64,000 nucleotides of DNA from Streptomyces ficellus (GCF_030406405.1 NZ_JAUEPL010000017.1:44025-108024); one strand, 5' to 3'; counted from the stretch's first letter, positions 16,852 to 24,483 are shown. The notes: generated by a model not told the origin, from the letters alone. Translations and numbers: made by a program.

Positions 16852-17661
16852 ATGCCCGCTCCCCGCACCGTCCTGCTCACCGGCGCCGCCGGCGGCCTCG
16901 GCACCCTGATGCGGGGACTGCTGCCCGCGTACGGATACGAGCTCCGCCTCTTCGACCTGACTCCCATCGAGGGCGAGCGGGACGCGATCGCCGGCGACCT
17001 CGCCGACAAGGAGGCGGTACGGGAGGCCGTACGGGGCGTCGACGCGATCATCCACCTGGCGGGCATCTCCCTGGAAGCCCCCTTCGAGAAGATCCTGCGC
17101 GCCAACATCGAAGGGACGTACCACCTGTACGAGGCCGCCCGCGAGGAGGGCGTGCGCCGGATCGTCTTCGCCTCCAGCAACCACGCGGTCGGCTTCACCC
17201 CCCGCCCGCGCGAGGGCGACCCCCTCATCCCCATCGACACACCGCACCGCCCCGACACCTTCTACGGCCTGTCCAAGTGCTTCGGCGAGGACCTCGCCCA
17301 GCTCTACTGGGACCTGCACGGCCTCGAAACCGTCTCCGTACGCATCGGCTCCTGCTTCATGGAGCCCACCTCCGTACGGATGCTGTCCGTCTGGATGAGC
17401 CCCGGCGACGCCGCCCGCCTCTTCCACGCCGCCCTCACGGCCCCGGACGTCAAGCACACCGTGGTCTACGGCTCGTCCGCCAACACCCGCCTGTGGTGGG
17501 ACCTCTCGACCGCCCGGGCGCTCGGCTACGAGCCGCAGGATGACTCCGAGCAGTACGCCGAGAAGCTCATCGCCGAGCAGGGCGAGCTGGACGACGCCAA
17601 CCCCGCGCACGCCTGCCTGGGCGGACATTTCACCACCAACCCGCCCCAGTGGCCGCACTGA
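16852..17661 (+). CDS. udh: Uronate dehydrogenase (NAD-dependent epimerase/SDR family)
   Basis: 269-aa extended-type short-chain dehydrogenase that oxidises D-galacturonate or D-glucuronate to the aldaro-lactone with NAD. The Rossmann loop is TGAAGGLG from about residue 9, IIHLAGIS is the family strand-4 motif, and the catalytic YxxxK is Y138-K142 within FYGLSK. Length and the SSNHAVGF segment match characterised Udh enzymes. ATG 16852 follows GAGGAG; an open frame to 16786 lacks a ribosome site. Together with the divergent dehydratase it defines the oxidative galacturonate route that would consume pectate lyase products after further hydrolysis. Confidence 0.9.
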   Translation: MPAPRTVLLTGAAGGLGTLMRGLLPAYGYELRLFDLTPIEGERDAIAGDLADKEAVREAVRGVDAIIHLAGISLEAPFEKILRANIEGTYHLYEAAREEGVRRIVFASSNHAVGFTPRPREGDPLIPIDTPHRPDTFYGLSKCFGEDLAQLYWDLHGLETVSVRIGSCFMEPTSVRMLSVWMSPGDAARLFHAALTAPDVKHTVVYGSSANTRLWWDLSTARALGYEPQDDSEQYAEKLIAEQGELDDANPAHACLGGHFTTNPPQWPH

Positions 17662-17697
17662 CCGTTCACTACAGTGGCCGCAGTGCCGGCAGGTAAG

Positions 17698-17723
17698 GGA
17701 ACGGCAAAGCGGACTCGCTCGTT
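17698..17723 (+). promoter_or_regulatory. ECF-sigma-type promoter before the TerD gene
   Basis: GGAAC (17698-17702) and CGTT (17720-17723) separated by 17 bp resemble promoters of extracytoplasmic-function sigma factors. The -10 ends 9 nt before ATG 17733 and no ribosome-binding site is visible, so the transcript may be leaderless. Confidence 0.4.
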
Positions 17724-17732
17724 ACCCCTGGC

Positions 17733-18935
17733 ATGACAGCTATGACCCCCGGCTCGAACATCCCTCTCACCGCCACCCGGGTGGCGGTGGACGTCGCCGC
17801 GCCCGTGCGGCTCGACGTATCGGGCCTGCTGCTCACCGCCGACGGCAAGGTGCGCTCCGACGACGACTTCATCTTCTACAACCAGCCGGCCGGTCCCGGC
17901 GTGACCTACCGGTCCGGAGGCGGGAGCGCGCCGGACGCGATCATCGTGGACACGGCCGCCGTCCCGCCCGGCATCGAGAAGATCGTCGTGACCGCGAGCC
18001 CCGACGCCGCGGGACAGACGTTCCAGGGCATCGAACCGACCGCCACCATCCGCGACGCCGGCACCGGCGGCGTACTGGCCACCTTCACCCCGCCCCGGCT
18101 CGGGGACGAGACCGCGCTGGTCGTGGTCGAGATCTATCTGCGGGGCGGCGTGTGGAAGGCGCGCGCGGTGGGCCAGGGGTACGCCAACGGGCTGGCCGGC
18201 ATCGCGACCGACTTCGGCGTCTCGGTGGACGAGGAACCGGCTGCCGCCGCGCCGCAGCCCCCGGCAGCCGCCACCCCCGCCGCCGCGCGGCCGCCCGCCG
18301 CCCCGCAGGCCCCGGCCGCGCCCCCGGCCGCTCCGGCCGCGCCGCCCGCCACCAGCGGGAAGATCAACCTGGACAAGGGCCGCGTCAGCCTCCAGAAGAA
18401 CCAGACCGTCTCCCTCGTCAAGGGCGGCCGCCCCCTGCTGTCCCAGGTCAAGATGGGCCTCGGCTGGGAGCCGGCGTTCCGGGGCAAGGACATCGACCTC
18501 GACGCCTCCGTCATCGCCTACGGCCCCCAGCGCAACCACCTGGACAGTTGCTACTTCGGCAAGCTGAGCATCCTCAACGGCGCCATCAAGCACTCCGGCG
18601 ACAACCTGACGGGCGAGGGCGCGGGTGACGACGAGGTGATCGTGGTCGACCTGGGCCGGCTGCCCGCCGACGTCACCGGCCTGGTCTTCACGGTCAACTC
18701 CTTCTCCGGGCAGAAGTTCACCGAGGTCGCCAAGGCGTACTGCCGGCTGATGGACGCCGCGACCGGCGAGGAGCTGGTCCGCTTCGACCTGACCTCCGCC
18801 GAGCCGCAGACCGGCGTCATGATGGCCAAACTCATCAAGCAGTTCTCCGGCGAGTGGGACATGACCGCGATGGGCGAGTTCGTGAAGTCGCGCACGGTCC
18901 GCGGCATGGTCAAGCCGGCCGCCCAGGCGCTGTAA
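17733..18935 (+). CDS. Double TerD-domain protein
   Basis: 400-aa cytoplasmic protein of the tellurium-resistance/stress TerD family. A first TerD domain (about 5-165) is degenerate: it begins like CABP/TerD but has fewer acidic Ca-site residues. A Pro/Ala linker (about 173-210) follows, then a second, more typical TerD domain (about 212-395) with SLVKGG, GLGWEP and DLDASVIAYG segments and a DDEVIVVDL strand. Two-domain TerD proteins are common in Streptomyces and linked to stress or development rather than tellurite itself. No terB, terC or other ter genes flank it. ATG 17733 or the nearby ATG 17742 could be used. Confidence 0.85.
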   Translation: MTAMTPGSNIPLTATRVAVDVAAPVRLDVSGLLLTADGKVRSDDDFIFYNQPAGPGVTYRSGGGSAPDAIIVDTAAVPPGIEKIVVTASPDAAGQTFQGIEPTATIRDAGTGGVLATFTPPRLGDETALVVVEIYLRGGVWKARAVGQGYANGLAGIATDFGVSVDEEPAAAAPQPPAAATPAAARPPAAPQAPAAPPAAPAAPPATSGKINLDKGRVSLQKNQTVSLVKGGRPLLSQVKMGLGWEPAFRGKDIDLDASVIAYGPQRNHLDSCYFGKLSILNGAIKHSGDNLTGEGAGDDEVIVVDLGRLPADVTGLVFTVNSFSGQKFTEVAKAYCRLMDAATGEELVRFDLTSAEPQTGVMMAKLIKQFSGEWDMTAMGEFVKSRTVRGMVKPAAQAL

Positions 18936-18958
18936 CGCCCCGGGCGGCCGTGACGGCG

Positions 18959-19075
18959 TCACGCCGCGTGGACGTCCTCGACGCACCGGCCCTCGGCCAC
19001 GAGGCGGTCCAGCCAGTCCTGGGCCGCCTCGTCGTTGTGCCGAACGGCGGCTTGTACGCGTGGACGGAGCGGGCC
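18959..19075 (-). pseudogene. Orphan coding-like 3' fragment, no start codon
   Basis: On the minus strand a reading frame ending in TGA (18959-18961) encodes about 35 residues with ordinary protein character (VQAAVRHNDEAAQDWLDRLV followed by AEGRCVEDVHAA) and strong G/C third positions. No ATG, GTG or TTG precedes it in frame before the next stop, and it is out of frame with the neighbouring 519-aa gene. It is best read as the tail of a truncated gene; the product was not recognised. A frameshift linking it to the gene at 19095 is the alternative. Confidence 0.35.
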
Positions 19076-19094
19076 GCCCGCGCCTGGCCGCCCG

Positions 19095-20654
19095 TCAGTC
19101 GGCCGTCCGCGAGCGGGCCTTGAACGCGGCCTTGCGGGCTTCCTTGGCCACCCGCTTGTCGCGATGCAGGCGGCCCATCGCCTCCAGGACCTCCGGCGTC
19201 GCCGGGTGGTCCACGCGCCACGCCGCGTCGAAGAAGCCGCTGTGCTGGCCCGTCAGCCCCTCCACCAGGTCCTGGAGCTCGTCCAGGCCCCCGCCCCCGG
19301 CCGCGTCCAGCTGCGCGGCGATCGTGTCGATGGCCAGCCAGAAGATCATCGGCTCCGGCGGCGCCGGTACGTCCGCGGCGCCGCGCTCCGCGAGCCAGAC
19401 CCGCGCCAGCCCGCCCAGCTCCGGGTCGTCCAGCACGTCCCGTACCGCCGGTTCCGCCTCCGCGCCGACCAGGGACAGCGCCTGCTGGCAGTGGAGCCGC
19501 CGCAGCGGCGAGCCCGCGTCCGTGCCCTTCGCCGCCGCGAGCAGTTCGCGCGCCGCCGGCAGCGGTTCACGGCGGGCCAGCCACGCCAGCGTCTCCGCGC
19601 GCGCCGACGCCTCCGGGAAGCGGGCGACCCCGTCGAGCAGCACGTCCGCGCCCTTGTCGGCCAGGTCGCCGACCGCCGGCGCGTCCATGCCGGCCTCCAG
19701 CATCCGCGCCCGGACGCCGTACAGACCCAGCGGGGTCAGCCTGACCATCCCGTACCGCGTGACGTCCTCGTCGTCGCCCACGGAGGCGCCGCCCACAGAG
19801 GCGCCGCCCGCCGAGTCGTCGCCCGCCGACGCCGGGGACTCGTCGCCCTCCTCCACCATCAGCGCCTCGTCCACCGGCTGGTACTCGACCAGCCCGGTCG
19901 GCTCCAGCACCCGGAACTGGTCGTCCAGCCGCATCATCGCCTCCGACACCCGCTCCAGGATGTCGTCGGTCGGTTCCCCCATGTCGTCGGGGACGATCAT
20001 CGACGCGGCGAGCGCCGGGAGCGGCACCGGCCCGTCGCCCGGGCCGCCGTCCGCGACCGTGAGCAGGTACAGGTTGCCGAGCACGCCGTCGAGGAAGTCG
20101 GCCTCGCGCTGCGGGTCCCAGTCCAGCGACTCCAGGTCGAGGTCGCCGTCCTCGCCGAGGAGGTCCGCGAAGTCCTCCAGCAGCGGCGCGGTCGCGTCGG
20201 CGAACGCCGTCTCCAGGGCGTCCAGCCACAGCGCCAGGACGTCCTGCGGCGCGCCGCCGGTGACCAGCGCGAGCGGCGCGCCCGCCGTGACGGCACCTGT
20301 CCCGGAAGCCCCGCCGTCCCCCGACGCCCCGCCGGCCTCAGCGTCCTCGCCGTCCTCGCCGGCTTCGCCGTCCTGCGGGTCCTCGACCACCACCAGGCCG
20401 GTGTCCACGGCGACCCGCCACGCCTCGCTCGCGTACGCCTCGCCGTCGTCGTCCGCGGCGAGCCCCAGCGCCTCGGCGGCGGCCGGCAGCTGCTCCTCGA
20501 CCAGTTCGCCGCCGGCGCCGACCCGGGTGTCCGGCCCCGCCCAGCGGGCGAGCCGGACGGCCCTGGCCAGCAGCGGGGCGGCGAGCGCGTCGCGCGCCAG
20601 CTCCGCGTCCGAGGGCAGCCGTACCGGCGGCAGGGTGGGGCGGTCCGACGACAT
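19095..20654 (-). CDS. Acidic protein of unknown function (519 aa)
   Basis: I do not recognise this family. The protein is soluble, strongly acidic and Ala/Gly-rich with no signal peptide. Two low-complexity acidic linkers (about 95-120 and 283-302) separate three helical blocks; the second linker includes a tandem GGASV-GGASV encoded by a 15-bp direct repeat (19779-19808). The last block (about 315-500) has repeated helix pairs like HEAT or TPR-type scaffolds, and the extreme C-terminus is basic (KRVAKEARKAAFKARSR). Start ATG 20654 matches the codon-bias onset. It is divergent from the secreted nuclease. A structural or protein-interaction role is a guess. Confidence 0.7.
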   Translation of the reverse strand: MSSDRPTLPPVRLPSDAELARDALAAPLLARAVRLARWAGPDTRVGAGGELVEEQLPAAAEALGLAADDDGEAYASEAWRVAVDTGLVVVEDPQDGEAGEDGEDAEAGGASGDGGASGTGAVTAGAPLALVTGGAPQDVLALWLDALETAFADATAPLLEDFADLLGEDGDLDLESLDWDPQREADFLDGVLGNLYLLTVADGGPGDGPVPLPALAASMIVPDDMGEPTDDILERVSEAMMRLDDQFRVLEPTGLVEYQPVDEALMVEEGDESPASAGDDSAGGASVGGASVGDDEDVTRYGMVRLTPLGLYGVRARMLEAGMDAPAVGDLADKGADVLLDGVARFPEASARAETLAWLARREPLPAARELLAAAKGTDAGSPLRRLHCQQALSLVGAEAEPAVRDVLDDPELGGLARVWLAERGAADVPAPPEPMIFWLAIDTIAAQLDAAGGGGLDELQDLVEGLTGQHSGFFDAAWRVDHPATPEVLEAMGRLHRDKRVAKEARKAAFKARSRTAD

Positions 20655-20728
20655 CAGCGGTCTCTCCTCGGGACGTACGTGGGGTCGGGCGGCCCCCAGC
20701 GTAGACGCATTCGGGCGCCTGCCCCGCA

Positions 20729-20761
20729 GTTCATGTACCGGTCAAAGCACGTACACCCGCG
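20729..20761 (+). promoter_or_regulatory. PHO-box-like direct repeats
   Basis: Three consecutive 11-bp units, GTTCATGTACC, GGTCAAAGCAC and GTACACCCGCG, align with the GTTCACC-type direct repeat units bound by PhoP in Streptomyces. A TTGACA box (20767-20772) follows 5 bp later. The secreted nuclease downstream would release phosphate from nucleic acid, which fits phosphate control. Confidence 0.45.
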
Positions 20762-20872
20762 AGCCCTTGACAAGTCCGGTGTCGAACCAAGAGATTGACG
20801 CGCGTAGAAGCTGCGGGCACCCGCACGGCAGCGCCCTCACCCTCACCTCCCACCACCCATCGGAGCCCAGTG

Positions 20873-22711
20873 ATGTCTTCCACCCTGCCGAGAACCACGT
20901 CGCGAACCGCCGCCGTCTCGGCCGTCATCGCCACCGCTGTGGCCGCCGGCCTGCTCACCGGGGGCCCGGCCACCGCCGCCGAGGCGATAAGCATCCACGA
21001 CATCCAGGGCACCACCCGGATATCCCCGCTGGCCGGGAAGCAGGTCAGCGGCGTCCCCGGCATCGTCACCGGCGTACGGACGTACGGCTCGCGGGGCTTT
21101 TGGATGCAGGAGACGCGGGCCGACGACAACCCGGCCACCAGCGAGGGCGTGTTCATCCACACCGGCTCCGTCCCGACCGTGGCCGCCGGCGACGCGGTGA
21201 CCGTCTCCGGCACGGTCACCGAGTACATCCCGGGTGGCGCGTCCTCCGGCAACCAGTCGCTCACCCAGATCACCCGCCCCACTGTCACCGTCACCTCCTC
21301 CGGCAACCCGATCCCCGAGCCCACCACCATCACCGCCCACGCGGTCCCCTCGGTGTACGCGCCCGAGGGCGACCCGGCGGCCGGCGGCTCCATCAACGGC
21401 CTGCCGCTGAAGCCCGCTTCGTACGCCCTGGACTACTACGAGTCCCTGGAGGGCACCAACGTCCGCATCGGCTCCTCGCGCGTCGTCGGCGCCACCGACC
21501 CGTACTCCGCGCTGTGGGTGACGGTGAAGCCGTACGAGAACCCCAGCGCGCGCGGCGGCACTGTCTACGGCTCGTACACCTCCCAGAACACCGGCCGCCT
21601 CCAGATCCAGTCGCTGACCCCGAAGGCCCAGCAGCCGTTCCCGAAGGCGAACGTGGGCGACTGGCTGACCGGCACGACCGAAGGCCCGCTGGACTTCAAC
21701 CAGTTCGGCGGCTACACCCTCACCGCCCATGCGCTCGGCACGGTCGCCGACCGGGGCCTGGAGCGGGAGACGACCGACAAGCAGCGTGCCGGCGAGCTGG
21801 CGGTGGCCACGTACAACGTCGAGAACCTCGACCCCACCGACCCGCAGCCGAAGTTCGACGCGCTCGCGAAGGCCGTCGTCGAGAACCTGGCCTCGCCCGA
21901 CATCGTGGCCCTGGAGGAAATCCAGGACGACAACGGCGCGAAGAACGACGGTACGGTCGCCGCCGGCCAGACGATGAAGAGGTTCACGGACGCGATCGTC
22001 GCGGCGGGCGGCCCGGCGTACGAGTGGCGCGGCATCGACCCCGTCAACAACGAGGACGGCGGCCAGCCGGGCGGCAACATCCGCCAGGTGTTCCTGTTCA
22101 ACCCCGAGCGGGTGTCGTTCACGGACCGCGCGGGCGGCGACGCGACGACCGCGACCGGGGTCGTACGGGAGAGGGGCCGGGCCGCCCTGACCCACTCCCC
22201 CGGCCGGATCGACCCGGCGAACACCGCCTGGGAGAACAGCCGCAAGCCGCTGGCCGGTGAGTTCACCTTCCGTGGCCGTACGGTCTTCCTGATCGCGAAC
22301 CACTTCGGCTCCAAGGGCGGCGACGAGTCGCTCCTCTCCCACCGCCAGCCGCCGAACCGTTCCTCCGAGGTGCAGCGCCTCCAGCAGGCGCGGGCGGTGA
22401 ACACGTTCGTCAAGGAGATCCTGGCCGCGCAGCGCACCGCCGACGTGCTCGTCCTCGGCGACATCAACGACTTCGAGTTCTCGCTGACGACGAAGGCGCT
22501 GACGGACGGTGGCGCGCTCTGCCCGGCGGTCATGTCGCTGCCGCGCGCCGAGCGCTACTCGTACGTCTACCAGGGCAACAGCCAGGTCCTGGACCAGATC
22601 CTGACCAGCCCCTCCATCCGCCACTTCACCTACGACAGCGTGCACATCAACGCGGAGTTCGCGGAGCAGAACAGCGACCACGACCCGCAGGTGCTGCGCT
22701 TCCGCCCGTGA
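20873..22711 (+). CDS. Secreted endonuclease/exonuclease/phosphatase family protein
   Basis: 612-aa extracellular phosphoesterase. A signal peptide (about 1-36, ending ATAAEA) precedes an OB-like nucleic-acid-binding region (about 40-190, with GIVTGVRTYG and FWMQ segments as in secreted nucleases). The catalytic EEP domain (about 305-612) carries YNVENL (Y314), ALEEIQD with the metal-binding Glu, ANHFGSKGGD, GDINDF (D530) and the terminal SDHDP catalytic His-Asp. ATG 20873 begins the signal peptide; an upstream ATG in frame lacks support. Likely DNA/RNA or nucleotide hydrolysis for phosphate scavenging. Confidence 0.88.
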   Translation: MSSTLPRTTSRTAAVSAVIATAVAAGLLTGGPATAAEAISIHDIQGTTRISPLAGKQVSGVPGIVTGVRTYGSRGFWMQETRADDNPATSEGVFIHTGSVPTVAAGDAVTVSGTVTEYIPGGASSGNQSLTQITRPTVTVTSSGNPIPEPTTITAHAVPSVYAPEGDPAAGGSINGLPLKPASYALDYYESLEGTNVRIGSSRVVGATDPYSALWVTVKPYENPSARGGTVYGSYTSQNTGRLQIQSLTPKAQQPFPKANVGDWLTGTTEGPLDFNQFGGYTLTAHALGTVADRGLERETTDKQRAGELAVATYNVENLDPTDPQPKFDALAKAVVENLASPDIVALEEIQDDNGAKNDGTVAAGQTMKRFTDAIVAAGGPAYEWRGIDPVNNEDGGQPGGNIRQVFLFNPERVSFTDRAGGDATTATGVVRERGRAALTHSPGRIDPANTAWENSRKPLAGEFTFRGRTVFLIANHFGSKGGDESLLSHRQPPNRSSEVQRLQQARAVNTFVKEILAAQRTADVLVLGDINDFEFSLTTKALTDGGALCPAVMSLPRAERYSYVYQGNSQVLDQILTSPSIRHFTYDSVHINAEFAEQNSDHDPQVLRFRP

Positions 22712-22756
22712 AGCACGCGCTGGGCGCCACCTCGCCGGGCTCCCGCTACGGCTCTC

Positions 22757-22795
22757 GCTACGCGCCCGCGCCGATCCTCAGCGCGGGCGCGTAGC
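22757..22795. terminator. 15-bp perfect hairpin after the nuclease gene
   Basis: Stem 22757-22771 pairs exactly with 22781-22795 around a 9-nt loop, 45 bp after the nuclease stop and upstream of the convergent DUF4235 stop. No long T-run, as is usual for Streptomyces terminators. It can act on both strands. Confidence 0.7.
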
Positions 22796-22833
22796 GCTTG
22801 ACGCCGCCACCATTGCTGCCGGGGTGCGGGTGG

Positions 22834-22870
22834 GGGCCGGGTCGTCTGAAGCGCCTCGAAGACCCGGCCC
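22834..22870. terminator. Second hairpin between convergent genes
   Basis: GGGCCGGGTC (22834-22843) pairs with GACCCGGCCC (22861-22870). It lies 56 bp past the DUF4235 stop on the minus strand and probably terminates the holin/DUF3618/DUF4235 transcript. Confidence 0.6.
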
Positions 22871-22926
22871 ACCCAGGCCCGCTGCCGGCCGGCGTCCGGC
22901 TCGGCGGACTTTCGTCGTCCGGCCGT

Positions 22927-23223
22927 TCAGCCCGGCCAGGTGCCCGTCAGGCGGCGGATGCCCACGGCGCCGCCGCGGTCCACCGCGGCCTTGACCACGG
23001 CGAAGATCGCGCCCTGTATGGCCGCCGCGAGCAGGATCTCCTTCCACTCGCGCTCCTCGTCCATGGCGTCCGGCGCGTCACCGCTGCCGATCGCCGCCCA
23101 CGCGCGCGAGAACGCGGCGCTCGCCACTGCGCCACTGAGCATGCCGAGGGCCAGGCCGACCGGCCGGTACAGCAGTTTCTGCTTCTTCCGCTTCTTCTTG
23201 CTCGTGTTCTTCGGAGCCGTCAC
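22927..23223 (-). CDS. DUF4235 membrane protein
   Basis: 98-aa protein with a very basic N-terminus (several KKRKK residues), a transmembrane segment near 22-45 (VGLALGMLSGAVASAAFSRA) and a second amphipathic or membrane segment near 63-82. This matches the DUF4235 family of actinobacteria, whose function is unknown. It follows the DUF3618 gene by 4 bp and forms the end of a three-gene stress/envelope operon. Confidence 0.8.
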   Translation of the reverse strand: MTAPKNTSKKKRKKQKLLYRPVGLALGMLSGAVASAAFSRAWAAIGSGDAPDAMDEEREWKEILLAAAIQGAIFAVVKAAVDRGGAVGIRRLTGTWPG

Positions 23224-23227
23224 TCCG

Positions 23228-23485
23228 TCACCCCCACTTTCCGGTACGCCGCAGCTGCCAGAGCACCACGCCCGCGACGATCACCGCGGCGGCGGCCGCG
23301 AGCACCGGGCCCGGGTGGCGGCGTACGGGCTCCGGGGTCTTGTCGTGTACGAGGTGGACGGCGCGTGACTTCACGTCGGCCTTCGCCATGAGCTGCTCGA
23401 TCGTGTCGCCGAGCTCCTGCCGTTTCCGGGCCGCCTCGCGGCGGAGCTCATCAGGTCCCGGTGTCTGCGGCGTCTCCCGTGTCAT
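23228..23485 (-). CDS. DUF3618 membrane-anchored protein
   Basis: 85-aa protein. The N-terminal helix with RRxxxxxRQELGDTIEQL followed by MAKADVKSRA is the DUF3618 signature; a single transmembrane segment covers about 60-76 near the C-terminus. ATG 23485 overlaps the holin-X stop by ATGA (23482-23485). Such proteins regularly accompany Actinobacterial holin-X genes and appear to belong to the cell-envelope stress response; the molecular role is unknown. Confidence 0.82.
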   Translation of the reverse strand: MTRETPQTPGPDELRREAARKRQELGDTIEQLMAKADVKSRAVHLVHDKTPEPVRRHPGPVLAAAAAVIVAGVVLWQLRRTGKWG

Positions 23486-23871
23486 CGGTGGACCCTCTCC
23501 TTGATCTCGTGGACGTCCGATCGCACGCCGTCGATCGCCCGCTCGGGCTTCGCCGGCACCGCGCGTTTCAGCTGCGCGCGGCCCAGGAGGGCCAGTACCC
23601 CGGCCACCACCAGGAACAGCGCGGTCGCGATCAGAACCGCGGCCCAGACGTCGAGCGCCAGGTCCAGCAGCGCCGCCACGGTCGCCCACACCCCGATCAG
23701 CCCTACATAACCGACAGCGGCGGCGGCTCCCAGCATCCCGCCACCCTTGCCCGCGCGTTTGCCCTTCTGCACCATCTCGGCCTGCGCGGTGCGCATCTCG
23801 GTCTTCACCAGGTCGGAGAGCTGTTCCGACGCCTGCTTCACCAGCTCGCCGACCGACGGTTCTCCGGCCAC
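23482..23871 (-). CDS. Actinobacterial holin-X (phage-holin-like superfamily III) protein
   Basis: 129-aa membrane protein. Residues about 5-40 form an amphipathic helix (VGELVKQASEQLSDLVKTEM), followed by two transmembrane segments (about 45-70 and 75-97) and a charged tail. The product name refers to a fold family; no other phage gene is nearby, so this is a host envelope protein. The start is GTG 23871, with GGAGG 9 nt upstream. It leads the DUF3618-DUF4235 operon and has a sigma-B-like promoter. Confidence 0.82.
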   Translation of the reverse strand: MAGEPSVGELVKQASEQLSDLVKTEMRTAQAEMVQKGKRAGKGGGMLGAAAAVGYVGLIGVWATVAALLDLALDVWAAVLIATALFLVVAGVLALLGRAQLKRAVPAKPERAIDGVRSDVHEIKERVHR

Positions 23872-23907
23872 AGCACATCGCCTCCCATCTCGTACGGGAA
23901 GCTCCGG

Positions 23908-23933
23908 GTACCCGCCCGTAGCGCTCCGGAACC
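23908..23933 (-). promoter_or_regulatory. Sigma-B-type promoter (GGTT-N16-GGGTAC)
   Basis: On the minus strand GGTT (23930-23933) and GGGTAC (23908-23913) are 16 bp apart, matching the GNNTN14-16GGGTAC/T pattern described for stress sigma factors of the SigB group in Streptomyces. The predicted start lies about 30 nt before the holin-X GTG. Confidence 0.5.
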
Positions 23934-24009
23934 CTCTTATTGTTCAGCAACGCTCACTCAGCGCCACAAGCAGAACTAAGTAGACCTACGCCCGCGGCGC
24001 ACCACACTG

Positions 24010-24210
24010 CACGCGCATCGAGCCGGAGACGGTGCTGCGGCTGGCCGGGCACCCGCGAGTACGGTCGCCAATGTGGCGCCCCGCCGGCTGCGGGCGGTGC
24101 TGGACGCGGGCCCGGTCCGGGAACCGCTGCAGCCCGCCGACCGGGATGCGGTCGACGGGCTGCGAGCGGCGTACGAGGAACTGGTTCAGGAGCCGACGAC
24201 CTCGTTGTGA
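24010..24210 (+). pseudogene. Coding-like remnant ending at 24210
   Basis: A plus-strand frame ending TGA 24208-24210 reads as normal protein for about 45 codons (from GTG 24073: VAPRRLRAVLDAGPVREPLQ, then PADRDAVDGLRAAYEELVQE). Just upstream a different frame (RIEPETVLRLAGHPRV, from about 24015) also looks coding, suggesting a frameshifted gene. The 5' flank is comparatively AT-rich with no promoter or ribosome site. The 3' end overlaps the tail of the opposite small gene by 25 bp. No family was recognised. Confidence 0.35.
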
Positions 24211-24392
24211 CCGAGGAGGGCGACGTGCTCCAGCACGTCCTCCATGGGGTCGTCGATCTGGCCGATCGACACCAGCGTCACCTGGTGCCCGCTGTCCGAG
24301 CGGGCGTGGGCCTCGTCGGCGTGGGCCACGCCGGACGAGAACGTGGCCGCCAGCGCCAGTACACCTGGAACGATGAGCCTGCGGGTGTTCAT
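24186..24392 (-). CDS. Small secreted protein of unknown function
   Basis: 68-aa product with a clear signal peptide (MNTRRLIVPGVLALAATFSS, cleavage after VAHA near residue 24), leaving about 44 residues rich in His, Asp and Glu (DEAHARSDSGHQVTLVSIGQ). The mature part ends in DVLEHVALLGHNEVVGS. No cysteines, so it is neither a chaplin nor a rodlin. The composition hints at metal binding but that is unproven. It stands alone between the sigma-B-like operon and dapD. Confidence 0.6.
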   Translation of the reverse strand: MNTRRLIVPGVLALAATFSSGVAHADEAHARSDSGHQVTLVSIGQIDDPMEDVLEHVALLGHNEVVGS

Positions 24393-24483
24393 ATGAGCCG
24401 TCCCTCGCCTTGCCGATTGATGTGATCTACGCCGACCTGCTTATCCACCCGACTGGCGGAAAGGTTACGCACGATCACACGAA

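Noticed and set aside
17733..18935. Tellurite-resistance operon
   Set aside because: A lone double-TerD gene without terB, terC or other ter genes; such proteins in Streptomyces are usually general stress or developmental factors.
23482..23871. Phage holin as evidence for a prophage
   Set aside because: Only a family name. No integrase, lysin, capsid or tail genes are nearby, and the DUF3618/DUF4235 partners mark a host operon.
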